A DNA stretch of 64,000 nucleotides, from the NCBI GenBank assembly GCA_014650015.1, contig BMUD01000001.1, positions 62,001 to 126,000 on the forward strand. The letters run 5' to 3'. The stretch is from Streptomyces griseoloalbus. Lineage in GTDB: Bacteria > Actinomycetota > Actinomycetes > Streptomycetales > Streptomycetaceae. Shown here piece by piece: positions 16,892-25,220 of the stretch (position 1 is the stretch's first letter; each line of letters begins with the position of its first letter). The translations under genes and the position numbers were made by a program. The notes beneath the pieces were generated by a model, which was given only the letters and a program-made list of their open reading frames with translations, had not been told where the DNA came from and made no database searches.

Positions 16892-19203
16892 GCAACGAAG
16901 CAGCCACCGCGCAGGCCGCACAGGCCGTGGAGGCCGCCCCCGAGCCGGAACCGGTCCCGCGCGGACTCGGCGTCTCCCTGCCGGCCGCCGACGCCCGCGC
17001 CAAGACCGAGGGCACCTTCCCGTACGCCGCCGACCTGTGGGCCGAGGGCCTGCTGTGGGCGGCCGTGCTGCGTTCACCGCACGCGCACGCGCGCGTGGTG
17101 TCCATCGACACCACCCACGCGCGTGAGATGCCCGGCGTCCGCGCGGTCGTCACGCACGAGGACGTCCCCGGCGCCCCCGTGCACGGCCGCGGCAACGCCG
17201 ACCGCCCGGTCTTCGCGTCCGAGGTCGTACGCCATCACGGCGAGCCCATCGCCGCCGTCGCCGCCGACCACCCGGACACCGCGCGGATGGCCGCCGCCGC
17301 CGTCATCGTCGAGTACGAGGTGCTCGACCCGGTGACCGACCCCGAGCAGGCCTTCGAGGCCGAACCACTGCACCCCGACGGCAACCTGATCCGGCACATC
17401 CCGCTGCGCCACGGCGACCCCGAGGCGGCCGGCGACGTCGTCGTCGAGGGCCTGTACCGCATCGGCCGCCAGGACCCCGCCCCCATCGGCGCCGAGGCCG
17501 GTCTCGCCGTGCCCCGCCCCGACGGCGGCGTCGAGCTGTACCTGGCGTCCACCGACCCGCACGGCGACCGCGACACCGCCGCGGCGGCCTTCGGCCTGGA
17601 ACCCGAACGGGTGAAGGTCGTCGTCACCGGGGTCCCCGGTGCCACCGCCGACCGCGAGGACCAGAGCTTCCAGCTCCCCCTCGGCCTGCTGGCGCTGAAG
17701 ACCGGCTGCCCGGTCAAACTCACCGCCACGCGCGAGGAGTCCTTCCTCGGCCACGCCCACCGGCACCCCACCCTGCTGCGCTACCGCCACCACGCGGACG
17801 CCGAGGGCAAGCTGGTCAAGGTCGAGGCGCAGATCCTGCTCGACGCGGGTGCCTACGCCGACACCTCCTCCGACGCCCTGGCCGCCGCCGTCGCCTTCGC
17901 CTGCGGCCCGTACGTCGTCCCGAACGCCTTCATCGAGGGCTGGGCCGTCCGCACCAACAACCCGCCCTCCGGTCATGTCCGGGGCGAGGGCGCCATGCAG
18001 GTGTGCGCCGCCTACGAGGCGCAGATGGACAAGCTGGCCAAGAAGCTCGGCGTCGACCCGGCGGAGCTGCGCCTGCGCAACGTCATGGCCACCGGCGACG
18101 TGCTGCCCACCGGCCAGACCGTGACCTGCCCGGCCCCGGTCGCCGAACTCCTCGAGGCGGTACGGGACTTCCCGCTGCCGCCGCTGCCCAAGGACACCCC
18201 CGAGGACGAGTGGCTGCTGCCCGGTGGCCTCGAGGGCGCGGGTGAACCGGGCGCGGTGCGCCGGGGCGTGGGCTACGGCCTGGGCATGGTCCACATGCTC
18301 GGCGCGGAGGGCGCGGACGAGGTGTCCACGGCCACCGTGCGGGTCCAGGGCGGTGTGGCGACGGTGCTGTGCGCGGCCGTGGAGACCGGCCAGGGCTTCT
18401 CCACCCTGGCCCGGCAGATCGTGCAGGAGATCCTCGGCATCGACGAGGTCCACGTGGTGCCCGTGGACACCGACCAGCCCCCGGCCGGGGCGGGCTGCCG
18501 GGGCCGGCACACCTGGGTGTCGGGCGGCGCGGTGGAGCGCGCGGCGAAGATGGTCCGCACCCAGCTTCTCCAGCCCCTGGCCCACCAGTTCGGGATGTCC
18601 ACCGAGCTGCTCCAGATCACCGACGGCAGGATCACCTCGTACGACGGTGTGCTGTCCACGACCGTCACGGAGGCGCTGGACGGCAAGGAACTGTGGGCCA
18701 CCGCCCAGTGCCGCCCGCATCCGACGGAGCCGCTGGACGAGTCCGGCCAGGGCGACGCCTTCGTCGGCATGTCCTTCTGCGCGATCCGCGCGGTGGTCGA
18801 CGTCGACATCGAGCTCGGCTCGGTACGGGTCGTGGAGCTGGCGGTCGCCCAGGACGTGGGCCGGGTGCTGAACCCGGCGCAGCTCGCGGCCCGGATCGAG
18901 GCGGGCGTCACCCAGGGGGTGGGCGCCGCGCTCACCGAGAACCTGCGCACGCCGCGCGGTCTGGTCCGCCACCCCGACCTGACCGGATACGCCCTGCCGA
19001 CCGCGCTGGACGCGCCGGACATCCACATCGTGAAGCTGGTCGAGGAGCGGGACGTGGTCGCTCCGTTCGGCGCGAAGGCGGTCAGCGCGGTGCCGGTGGT
19101 GACCTCACCGGCGGCCGTCGCCTCCGCCGTGCGGGCCGCCACGGGCCGCCCGGTCAACCGTCTGCCGATCCGTCCGCAGGCCGCGGTGGTGACCGGCGGC
19201 TGA
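16888..19203 (+). CDS. Xanthine dehydrogenase-family molybdenum subunit
   Basis: A 771-residue molybdopterin-binding large subunit, translationally coupled to the iron-sulfur gene (GTG 16888 overlaps its stop). It contains the hammerhead domain (GVSLPAADARAKTEGTFPYA start), Mo-pterin segments such as RGEGAMQVCAAYEAQMD and GCRGRHTWVSGGAVERAA, and the terminal FGAKAVSAVPVVTSPAAVASAV. In the family, the last segment normally reads GAKGVGEPP with the Glu as catalytic base. Here the aligned residues are SA, so the base appears missing. It could act by another residue, on another substrate, or be non-catalytic. No XdhC-type cofactor inserter is adjacent. Confidence 0.85.
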   Translation: MSNEAATAQAAQAVEAAPEPEPVPRGLGVSLPAADARAKTEGTFPYAADLWAEGLLWAAVLRSPHAHARVVSIDTTHAREMPGVRAVVTHEDVPGAPVHGRGNADRPVFASEVVRHHGEPIAAVAADHPDTARMAAAAVIVEYEVLDPVTDPEQAFEAEPLHPDGNLIRHIPLRHGDPEAAGDVVVEGLYRIGRQDPAPIGAEAGLAVPRPDGGVELYLASTDPHGDRDTAAAAFGLEPERVKVVVTGVPGATADREDQSFQLPLGLLALKTGCPVKLTATREESFLGHAHRHPTLLRYRHHADAEGKLVKVEAQILLDAGAYADTSSDALAAAVAFACGPYVVPNAFIEGWAVRTNNPPSGHVRGEGAMQVCAAYEAQMDKLAKKLGVDPAELRLRNVMATGDVLPTGQTVTCPAPVAELLEAVRDFPLPPLPKDTPEDEWLLPGGLEGAGEPGAVRRGVGYGLGMVHMLGAEGADEVSTATVRVQGGVATVLCAAVETGQGFSTLARQIVQEILGIDEVHVVPVDTDQPPAGAGCRGRHTWVSGGAVERAAKMVRTQLLQPLAHQFGMSTELLQITDGRITSYDGVLSTTVTEALDGKELWATAQCRPHPTEPLDESGQGDAFVGMSFCAIRAVVDVDIELGSVRVVELAVAQDVGRVLNPAQLAARIEAGVTQGVGAALTENLRTPRGLVRHPDLTGYALPTALDAPDIHIVKLVEERDVVAPFGAKAVSAVPVVTSPAAVASAVRAATGRPVNRLPIRPQAAVVTGG

Positions 19204-19204
19204 G

Positions 19205-19318
19205 GCCGCGGCGGCGATCGGTGGCCGCGGCGGTGAACAGCTGCCGCGACGGTGAACAGTCGCCCCGGCGGTACACAGGAGCCGCGGTGGTGAACGGTCG
19301 CCCCGGCGGTGACCGGTG
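19205..19318 (+). repeat. Six tandem 19-bp repeats
   Basis: Six head-to-tail 19-bp units (19205, 19224, 19243, 19262, 19281, 19300), each close to GCCGCGGCGGTGAACAGTC with GCC fixed at the start. Substitutions vary between units; none contains an indel. A seventh, matching unit lies inside the end of the dehydrogenase gene (19180-19198), offset by 6 bases. There are no spacers, so it is not CRISPR. It starts two bases after the stop codon. Confidence 0.9.
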
Positions 19319-19429
19319 GCCGTAATTTGTCGCGGACGATCCTCGTGGGAAGGCAACGTACGGGGGTGCTCGAGCGTCTTCCGTGGCAGGGGCGCCGGCT
19401 CCGTCGTCGCCGCCCTCGGTCCGGGGGCG

Positions 19430-19452
19430 TTGTCAGTGGTGGCGCGTAGTGT
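19430..19452 (+). promoter_or_regulatory. RecA-NDp/PafBC-type DNA-damage promoter motif
   Basis: TTGTCAGTG (19430-19438), exactly eight bases, then TAGTGT (19447-19452) is a full match to the actinobacterial consensus tTGTCRgtg-N8-TAnnnT, used by the LexA-independent PafBC damage response. A start near 19460 gives a leader of about 100 nt to ATG 19558. The 11-bp spacing between boxes is too short for an ordinary promoter, which makes chance agreement with the specialised motif less likely. Confidence 0.75.
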
Positions 19453-19557
19453 TGCGAGTGGTGGGGGACGGCTGCCGGGCCCGAGGGGCATGGGCCGTCC
19501 TGCCCGGGGCGGGGCGTTCGCGGGCCCGGGACAGAGCACACGTATCGCGGGGGAATC

Positions 19558-20739
19558 ATGAGCACGACCGACACCGTTGCCGCAGCGGCGATCACACTCA
19601 CCGACGTCGACCTCGATCTCCGCATCACGCACGCGTCCACGCGCCGCTGGCTGGCCGGCCCCGGACTGCCGTCCGGCAGCGTCCTGTTCGGCTTCGGGGA
19701 GCTGGCGCGGCCGGGCGGCACGCGCACCGTGGCCGACGCGACGGGCGACCCCGGCGACCGGCTCTCCGCGGAGCTGCGGGACCAGCTGGTCATCGGCGGG
19801 CTGCTGGGCCCGGCCGGTCTGGACACGGAGTCGGTGCTGCTCGACGGGGCGACCGGCGAGGTCTCGACGACGTACTTCTTCCACGACCGCCCTGACCTGA
19901 TGGACTGCCGGCCGCTGGCCCCGTCCCTGCCGACCCTGGTGCGGTTCGCCGCCGCGACGGACGAACTGGCGGGCCTGCGCGGCCAGTTCGCCGACTACGC
20001 GGGCCGCTACGGCACCAAGGCCGTCGCGCAGGCGTCCCGGCAGCTGCTCGCGGTGTTCGAGGACGGCGCGGACGGCGAGCCGGCGCCGTTCTGGAAGATG
20101 GCCGCGCTGATCCGCCCCCTGGCCCTGGTGGCGGGCCCCGGCACGGCCTCGGGGCTGGCCCTGGACCTTCCCGTCCGCCTGCTGGACCAGGAGTTCGGCC
20201 GGGGCGGCGTGGTCCGCTTCGAGGAGGTCGACTTCCCCGCGACGCTCACGCACGAGCCGACCCGCCGCTTCCTGCGCGAGACGGGCCTGCCGGAGGACGG
20301 CTTCCTGTTCCACCTGGACACCGACCTGCCGCTGCGCACCCTCGCGGAGTACTACGCCGGCGAACACGAGGGCGAGCCCCCCGCCGGCCGCCTCCCCGTC
20401 CGGGCGGAGCACTTGATACGCCTCGGGTCCCTGGTCGAGGACACCGCCCTGGTCGTCGACGGCACCACGGGCGCGGTCCTCAGCTGGAGCGAGGCGGACC
20501 GCGTCCTGCACCCCCTCAACACGGACGTCTCCACCCTCGCCTTCACCCTCTGGCTGCTTCACCGCGAGCACACCATCGACGAGGAGTCGGGCCACGCGCT
20601 GACCTCCGACACCTACGACCAGTTGGCCCTGACGATGATTCAGGTCCTGTCGTCCATCGACCCGACGGGCACCACCGCCGACGCGGACTGGCACTACTGG
20701 ACGGAACTCTTCCAGGACGAGGCGGGCGGGGTGCTCTGA
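19558..20739 (+). CDS. Tandem SUKH-4-like immunity-family protein
   Basis: A 393-residue cytoplasmic protein of two related halves. Half one (about 12-175) has ITHASTRRWLAGPGLPSGSVLFGF; half two (about 215-390) has LTHEPTRRFLRETGLPEDGFLFHL. The same framework TR-(W/F)L---GLP--G-LF recurs, as does a later G--LLDGATG/--VVDGTTG strand pair. This looks like the SUKH-4 (SMI1/KNR4-related) immunity superfamily often paired with nuclease toxins, but no toxin gene is adjacent. GGGGGA lies before ATG 19558. The upstream damage-type promoter suggests induction by DNA lesions. Family assignment is by eye. Confidence 0.7.
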   Translation: MSTTDTVAAAAITLTDVDLDLRITHASTRRWLAGPGLPSGSVLFGFGELARPGGTRTVADATGDPGDRLSAELRDQLVIGGLLGPAGLDTESVLLDGATGEVSTTYFFHDRPDLMDCRPLAPSLPTLVRFAAATDELAGLRGQFADYAGRYGTKAVAQASRQLLAVFEDGADGEPAPFWKMAALIRPLALVAGPGTASGLALDLPVRLLDQEFGRGGVVRFEEVDFPATLTHEPTRRFLRETGLPEDGFLFHLDTDLPLRTLAEYYAGEHEGEPPAGRLPVRAEHLIRLGSLVEDTALVVDGTTGAVLSWSEADRVLHPLNTDVSTLAFTLWLLHREHTIDEESGHALTSDTYDQLALTMIQVLSSIDPTGTTADADWHYWTELFQDEAGGVL

Positions 20740-21083
20740 ACCAGCCGGCCCGCCGGGACCGACCGCCACCAGTCGGCGTGGGACCCGTACGGAACCGGGG
20801 AACCGCGGCCGGCCCCGACCGGCACCCGCACCGCGAGCCCCGAGGTCGCCACGACGGTCACCGTCACCGCCACACCCGACCGCGGGTCCCGCATCGACGA
20901 CGGCCCGGCGCCGAACCCGGTGACCGCCCGGACCGGCTGCAACGTCACCCGGGTGATGTTCTGCCCGACCGACGGCCCCGCTCCGCGGGCCGGCGACCGG
21001 CCGTCCCCCGACCGCGGGCGACCGATGAGGGCGGACGCCCCCAAGGGGTGCCGCCCTCTCGCTCCGCGTCATCGGGGCACTGG
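20740..21083. other. 344-bp gap, no convincing gene
   Basis: Both strands carry short open frames, as expected at this GC content. The frame of the SUKH-like gene stays open for over 100 codons after its TGA (phrases such as TTVTVTATPDRG and GCNVTRVMFCPTDG), but no start or ribosome site supports a separate gene. No hairpin terminator stands out. Confidence 0.5.
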
Positions 21084-21155
21084 AGGCCGTGGCGGGATTC
21101 GAACCCGCGTACCTCGCTTTGCAGGCGAGTCCCTGGGCCACTCGGGCACACGGCC
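21084..21155 (-). tRNA. tRNA-Cys (GCA)
   Basis: The complement folds as a tRNA. Acceptor GGCCGTG pairs with CACGGCC and the discriminator base is U, the cysteine identity base. The anticodon stem CTCGC/GCGAG encloses CTGCAAA, giving anticodon GCA. The T-arm is GCGGG-TTCGAAT-CCCGC. CCA is not encoded. Confidence 0.95.
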
Positions 21156-21384
21156 GTGTCGGAAGCGAAGTGCCGTGCGGCGCCTCGCCGTTGTGAACCG
21201 GTGCACCGACCGTAAGCCGCCGGGGAGACGGCACTCAAGGACATGCCGGGTGCCGCAACGCGACTGCCATACGCCGTTCACGAACGGCGGGCGGCGGCGG
21301 GCCCCGGTCCTACGACCAAGGTCCGGGGCCCTCCCCGCCCCCCGACAGGGGTCACACCGCGCCGTGGCCCTTACGCTGGCGAGC

Positions 21385-22839
21385 ATGACCGCCCCGAACC
21401 CGCGCGACACCGGTGTCGCCGAGACCGCCGACGTCGCTTCCCCGGCCGCCGCCCCCGACGAGACCGTGCTGAGCCGCCCCTACCGGGCACTGAGCATCGG
21501 GGTCGTCTCCGTGGTGCTGCTGATCGCCTTCGAGGCGACCGCGGTCGGTACGGCGATGCCCGTGGCCGCGCGGGAGCTGGACGGGGTGTCGCTGTACGCG
21601 TTCGCGTTCTCCGGGTACTTCACGACCAGCCTGTTCGGCATGGTGCTCTCCGGCCAGTGGGCGGACCGGCACGGCCCGCTCGGGCCGCTGGCCTGGGGCA
21701 TCGCCTCCTTCGCCGCCGGGCTGCTGCTCGCCGGGACGGCGGGCGCGATGTGGCTGTTCATCCTGGGGCGGGCCGTGCAGGGGCTCGGCGGCGGGCTGGT
21801 GATCGTCGCGCTCTACGTCATCGTCGGCCGGGCCTACCCGGAGCGGCTGCGGCCCGCGATCATGGCGGCGTTCGCCGCGAGCTGGGTGATCCCGTCGATC
21901 GTCGGCCCGCTCGCCTCCGGCGCGGTCACGGAGCACATCGGCTGGCGCTGGGTGTTCCTCGGGATACCGGCGCTGGTGGTGTTCCCGCTGGCGCTCGCGC
22001 TGCCGCGGATTCGGCGGCTGGCGTCCGGCCCGGTGCGCGACGGCGGGGACGCTCCCGCCTCCTTCGACGGCCGCCGCATCCGGCTCGCCCTGGCGATCTC
22101 CTTCGGCGCGGGGCTGATCCAGTACGCCGCCCAGGACCTGCGCTGGCTGTCCCTGCTGCCGGGCGCGGCCGGCGTGGCGCTGCTCGTCCCCGCCGTGCTG
22201 GGACTGCTCCCGCACGGCACCTACCGGGCGGCGCGCGGACTGCCCGCGGTGGTGCTGCTGCGCGGGGTCGCCGCGGGCTCCTTCATCGCGGCGGAGTCCT
22301 TCGTCCCGCTGATGCTGGTCACCCAGCGGGGGCTCAGCCCGACCCTCGCCGGGTTCTCGCTCGCGGCGGGCGGCGGGACCTGGGCACTGGGCTCCTGGGT
22401 GCAGTCGCGGCCCCGGCTGGAACCGTACCGGGAGCGGCTGATGACCCTCGGGATGCTGCTGGTCGCGGCGTCCATCGCGGTGGCTCCCAGCGTGCTGATC
22501 GACACGGTGCCCGTCTGGACCGTCGCGGTTGCCTGGGGCTTCGGCTGCCTCGGCATGGGCCTGGTGATCTCCTCCACCAGCGTGCTGCTGCTCCAGCTCT
22601 CCGCCCCCGAGGAGGCCGGCACCAACTCCGCCGCCCTCCAGATCTCCGACGGCCTGTCCAACGTCATCCTCCTGGCCGCCGGAGGCGCCGCCTTCGCGGC
22701 CCTCGGCGGCGGCACGGTGAGCCATACCGCCACGCACGCCACCGGCTCCCACCCGGCCGCCTTCGCCGCGGTGTTCCTGCCGATGGCGGCGGTGGCCCTG
22801 GCGGGGGCGTGGGTGGCGACGCGGGTACGGCGACAATGA
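21385..22839 (+). CDS. MFS multidrug exporter (DHA2-like)
   Basis: A 484-residue major facilitator with about 14 hydrophobic segments. It shows FEATAVGTAMPVAARELDG in helix 1, GQWADRHGPLGP (the helix 2-3 motif A region) and LGRAVQGLGGGLVIVALYVIVGRAYPERLRPA (motif B with arginine), as in proton-driven DHA2 drug exporters. TACGCT (21372-21377) lies 7 nt before ATG 21385, suggesting a leaderless transcript and fixing the start; the frame upstream is open only because it crosses the tRNA region. No regulator is adjacent and the substrate is unknown. Its end overlaps a small ORF by four bases. Confidence 0.88.
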   Translation: MTAPNPRDTGVAETADVASPAAAPDETVLSRPYRALSIGVVSVVLLIAFEATAVGTAMPVAARELDGVSLYAFAFSGYFTTSLFGMVLSGQWADRHGPLGPLAWGIASFAAGLLLAGTAGAMWLFILGRAVQGLGGGLVIVALYVIVGRAYPERLRPAIMAAFAASWVIPSIVGPLASGAVTEHIGWRWVFLGIPALVVFPLALALPRIRRLASGPVRDGGDAPASFDGRRIRLALAISFGAGLIQYAAQDLRWLSLLPGAAGVALLVPAVLGLLPHGTYRAARGLPAVVLLRGVAAGSFIAAESFVPLMLVTQRGLSPTLAGFSLAAGGGTWALGSWVQSRPRLEPYRERLMTLGMLLVAASIAVAPSVLIDTVPVWTVAVAWGFGCLGMGLVISSTSVLLLQLSAPEEAGTNSAALQISDGLSNVILLAAGGAAFAALGGGTVSHTATHATGSHPAAFAAVFLPMAAVALAGAWVATRVRRQ

Positions 22840-23009
22840 GCGGTGAACGTGTCGCGCACCGCCCGGCCGGCCACCCCACCTTCCCCGCGGTGAACGGCGT
22901 CGGCCCCGGCGGCGTCGACCAGGAGACGGCGTACACGCTGGTCGTCGACCTGGCCTCCGGGAGGGGGAGGGACGTGAGGGGGATCGCCAAGCGGCTGAGG
23001 CGGTTGTGA
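22836..23009 (+). CDS. Possible 57-residue small protein overlapping the MFS stop
   Basis: ATG 22836 overlaps the exporter stop in an ATGA arrangement and opens 57 codons ending at 23009. The C-terminal half (DQETAYTLVVDLASGRGRDVRGIAKRLRRL) reads like a short strand-helix with a basic end; the N-terminal half is Gly/Pro-rich. I do not recognise it. Overlap and codon bias support translation; lack of known homology is against it. Confidence 0.4.
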   Translation: MSGERVAHRPAGHPTFPAVNGVGPGGVDQETAYTLVVDLASGRGRDVRGIAKRLRRL

Positions 23010-23070
23010 TGTGGGTCCCACCCCCGGGTGGCGCGGCCGCGTAGGGGCATGGGCACCACCCGGCCATCGG

Positions 23071-23076
23071 TAGGGT
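23071..23076 (+). promoter_or_regulatory. -10 box of the helicase gene
   Basis: TAGGGT is a good Streptomyces -10. A start near 23083 excludes the GTG at 23075 and supports translation from GTG 23126. No convincing -35 is visible. Confidence 0.45.
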
Positions 23077-23125
23077 GGCCCGGTTGTCCTATGCGGCCGA
23101 GCCGCTCGACCCCCCCACGGAGACC

Positions 23126-24919
23126 GTGACTACCACCGCCAGCTCCGCCTCGCACCACCTGTCCCCGGCCTTTCCCGGGCGTGCCCCCTGGGGTACCGCC
23201 GGCAAGCTGCGCGCCTGGCAGCAGGGGGCGATGGAGAAATACATCCAGGCGCAGCCCCGTGACTTCCTGGCGGTCGCCACGCCCGGCGCCGGCAAGACGA
23301 CCTTCGCGCTGACGCTGGCCTCATGGCTGCTGCACCACCATGTCGTGCAGCAGGTGACCGTCGTCGCGCCCACCGAGCATCTGAAGAAGCAGTGGGCGGA
23401 GGCCGCCGCGCGGATAGGCATCAAGCTCGACCCCGAGTACAGCGCGGGCCCGCTCGGCAAGGAGTACGACGGCGTCGCCGTGACGTACGCCGGTGTCGGG
23501 GTCCGTCCCATGCTGCACCGCAACCGTGTCGAGCAGCGCAAGACCCTCGTCATCCTCGACGAGATCCACCACGCCGGTGACTCCAAGTCCTGGGGCGAGG
23601 CCTGTCTGGAGGCGTTCGAGCCGGCCACCCGCAGGCTCGCGCTCACCGGTACGCCGTTCCGGTCCGACACCAACCCCATCCCCTTCGTCACCTACGAGGA
23701 GGGCGACGACGGGATCCGGCGGTCGGCGGCCGACTACACCTACGGGTACGGCTCCGCGCTCGCCGACAACGTCGTCCGTCCGGTCATCTTCATGTCGTAC
23801 AGCGGCAACATGCGCTGGCGCACCAAGGCCGGCGACGAGATCGAGGCCCGCCTCGGCGAGCCCATGACCAAGGACGCGATCAGCCAGGCCTGGCGCACCG
23901 CCCTCGATCCGCGCGGCGAGTGGATGCCGTCCGTGCTGCGCGCCGCCGACCAGCGGCTCACCGAGGTCCGCAAGGCCATCCCGGACGCCGGCGCCCTGGT
24001 CATCGCCTCCGACCAGGAGTCCGCCCGCGCCTACGCCAAGCTCATCCGCGACATCACCGGCCACAAGGCCACCCTCGTGCTGTCCGACGACACCGGCGCG
24101 TCCCAGCGGATCGACGACTTCAGCGGGAGCGACGACCGCTGGATGGTCGCCGTCCGCATGGTGTCCGAGGGCGTCGACGTACCGCGCCTCGCGGTCGGCG
24201 TGTACGCCACCACCATCTCCACCCCGCTGTTCTTCGCCCAGGCCGTCGGCCGTTTCGTACGGTCCCGGCGGCGCGGCGAGACCGCGTCCGTGTTCCTGCC
24301 GACCGTCCCGGACCTGCTCTCCTTCGCCAACGAGATGGAGCGCGAGCGCGACCACGTCCTCGACAAGCCCAAGAAGGGCGGCGAGGAGGACCCGTACGCC
24401 GAGTCCGAGAAGGAGATGGAGGAGGCGAACCGGGAGCAGGACGAGGACACCGGCGAGCAGGACATGCTGCCCTTCGAGGCGCTGGAGTCCGACGCCGTCT
24501 TCGACCGGGTGATGTACAACGGCGCCGAGTTCGGCATGCAGGCCCACCCCGGCAGCGCGGAGGAGCAGGACTACCTCGGCATCCCGGGCCTCCTCGAACC
24601 CGACCAGGTGCAACTGCTGCTGCAGAAGCGGCAGGCCCGGCAGATCGCGCACAGCCGCAAGAAGCCGGACGAGGAGGCCGACCTCCTCGAACTGCCCGCC
24701 GAACGGCGGCCGGTGGTCTCCCACAAGGAGATGATGGAGCTGCGCAAGCGGCTCAACACCATGGTCGGCGCGTACGTCCATCAGAGCGGCAAGCCGCACG
24801 GCGTGATCCACACCGAGCTGCGCCGGGTCTGCGGTGGCCCGCCCGCGGCCGAGGCCACGGCGGGGCAGCTGCGCCAGCGGATCGCCAAGGTGCAGGAGTG
24901 GGCCACGCGCATGCGCTGA
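23126..24919 (+). CDS. DEAD/DEAH-box SF2 helicase
   Basis: A 597-residue superfamily 2 ATPase. The Walker A motif ATPGAGKTT is at about 51-59, the DEAH-type box ILDEIHHAG follows at about 147-155, motif III is LTGTPFRSD, and the helicase C half ends with FFAQAVGRFVRSRRRGE (motif VI arginines). An acidic, coiled segment (EKEMEEANREQDEDTGEQD) separates it from a C-terminal domain of about 150 residues. The layout resembles type III/RecG-unlike bacterial 'DEAD/DEAH box helicase' proteins conserved in Streptomyces. Its substrate is unknown and no nuclease partner lies next to it. GTG 23126 has GGAG five bases upstream. Confidence 0.85.
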   Translation: MTTTASSASHHLSPAFPGRAPWGTAGKLRAWQQGAMEKYIQAQPRDFLAVATPGAGKTTFALTLASWLLHHHVVQQVTVVAPTEHLKKQWAEAAARIGIKLDPEYSAGPLGKEYDGVAVTYAGVGVRPMLHRNRVEQRKTLVILDEIHHAGDSKSWGEACLEAFEPATRRLALTGTPFRSDTNPIPFVTYEEGDDGIRRSAADYTYGYGSALADNVVRPVIFMSYSGNMRWRTKAGDEIEARLGEPMTKDAISQAWRTALDPRGEWMPSVLRAADQRLTEVRKAIPDAGALVIASDQESARAYAKLIRDITGHKATLVLSDDTGASQRIDDFSGSDDRWMVAVRMVSEGVDVPRLAVGVYATTISTPLFFAQAVGRFVRSRRRGETASVFLPTVPDLLSFANEMERERDHVLDKPKKGGEEDPYAESEKEMEEANREQDEDTGEQDMLPFEALESDAVFDRVMYNGAEFGMQAHPGSAEEQDYLGIPGLLEPDQVQLLLQKRQARQIAHSRKKPDEEADLLELPAERRPVVSHKEMMELRKRLNTMVGAYVHQSGKPHGVIHTELRRVCGGPPAAEATAGQLRQRIAKVQEWATRMR

Positions 24920-25012
24920 CCCGGGTGGCGTCCGCTGCGCCAGGGGGTCGAGTACGTACCGGGGCAAACGGAACCACTTTGCCGACACGGTGCCCGGATT
25001 CTGGACGGAGCC

Positions 25013-25041
25013 TTCCGCTCACCGAACCGGCTCGCTACTGT
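25013..25041 (+). promoter_or_regulatory. Possible promoter of the IclR-family gene
   Basis: TTCCGC (25013-25018) and TACTGT (25036-25041) are separated by 17 bp. The leader of about 170 nt would contain the inverted repeat GGCCGCCG-N6-CGGCGGCC (25118-25139). The rest of the 300-bp gap shows no gene. Confidence 0.4.
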
Positions 25042-25220
25042 CCCCGCTACGCACACGCCCCGTGGCAGCGCCGCCGCGGAGCGCAGCCGTGAAGCGACTG
25101 TGCCCGGGACACCGCCGGGCCGCCGGCCGATCGGCGGCCTCTGAAGCGCGTGACCGACGGGACTCGGTGACGCATCTGCCGCGAGGGGGCCGCCGACCTC
25201 ACCACTAAGGAGTGGGCGTC

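Noticed and set aside
19205-19318. CRISPR array
   Set aside because: Repeats are contiguous at 19 bp with no spacers, diverge between units and have no cas genes.
20740-21083. Gene in the frame continuing after the SUKH stop
   Set aside because: Over 100 open codons with some protein-like phrases but no start with a ribosome site; open frames of this length are common at this GC content.
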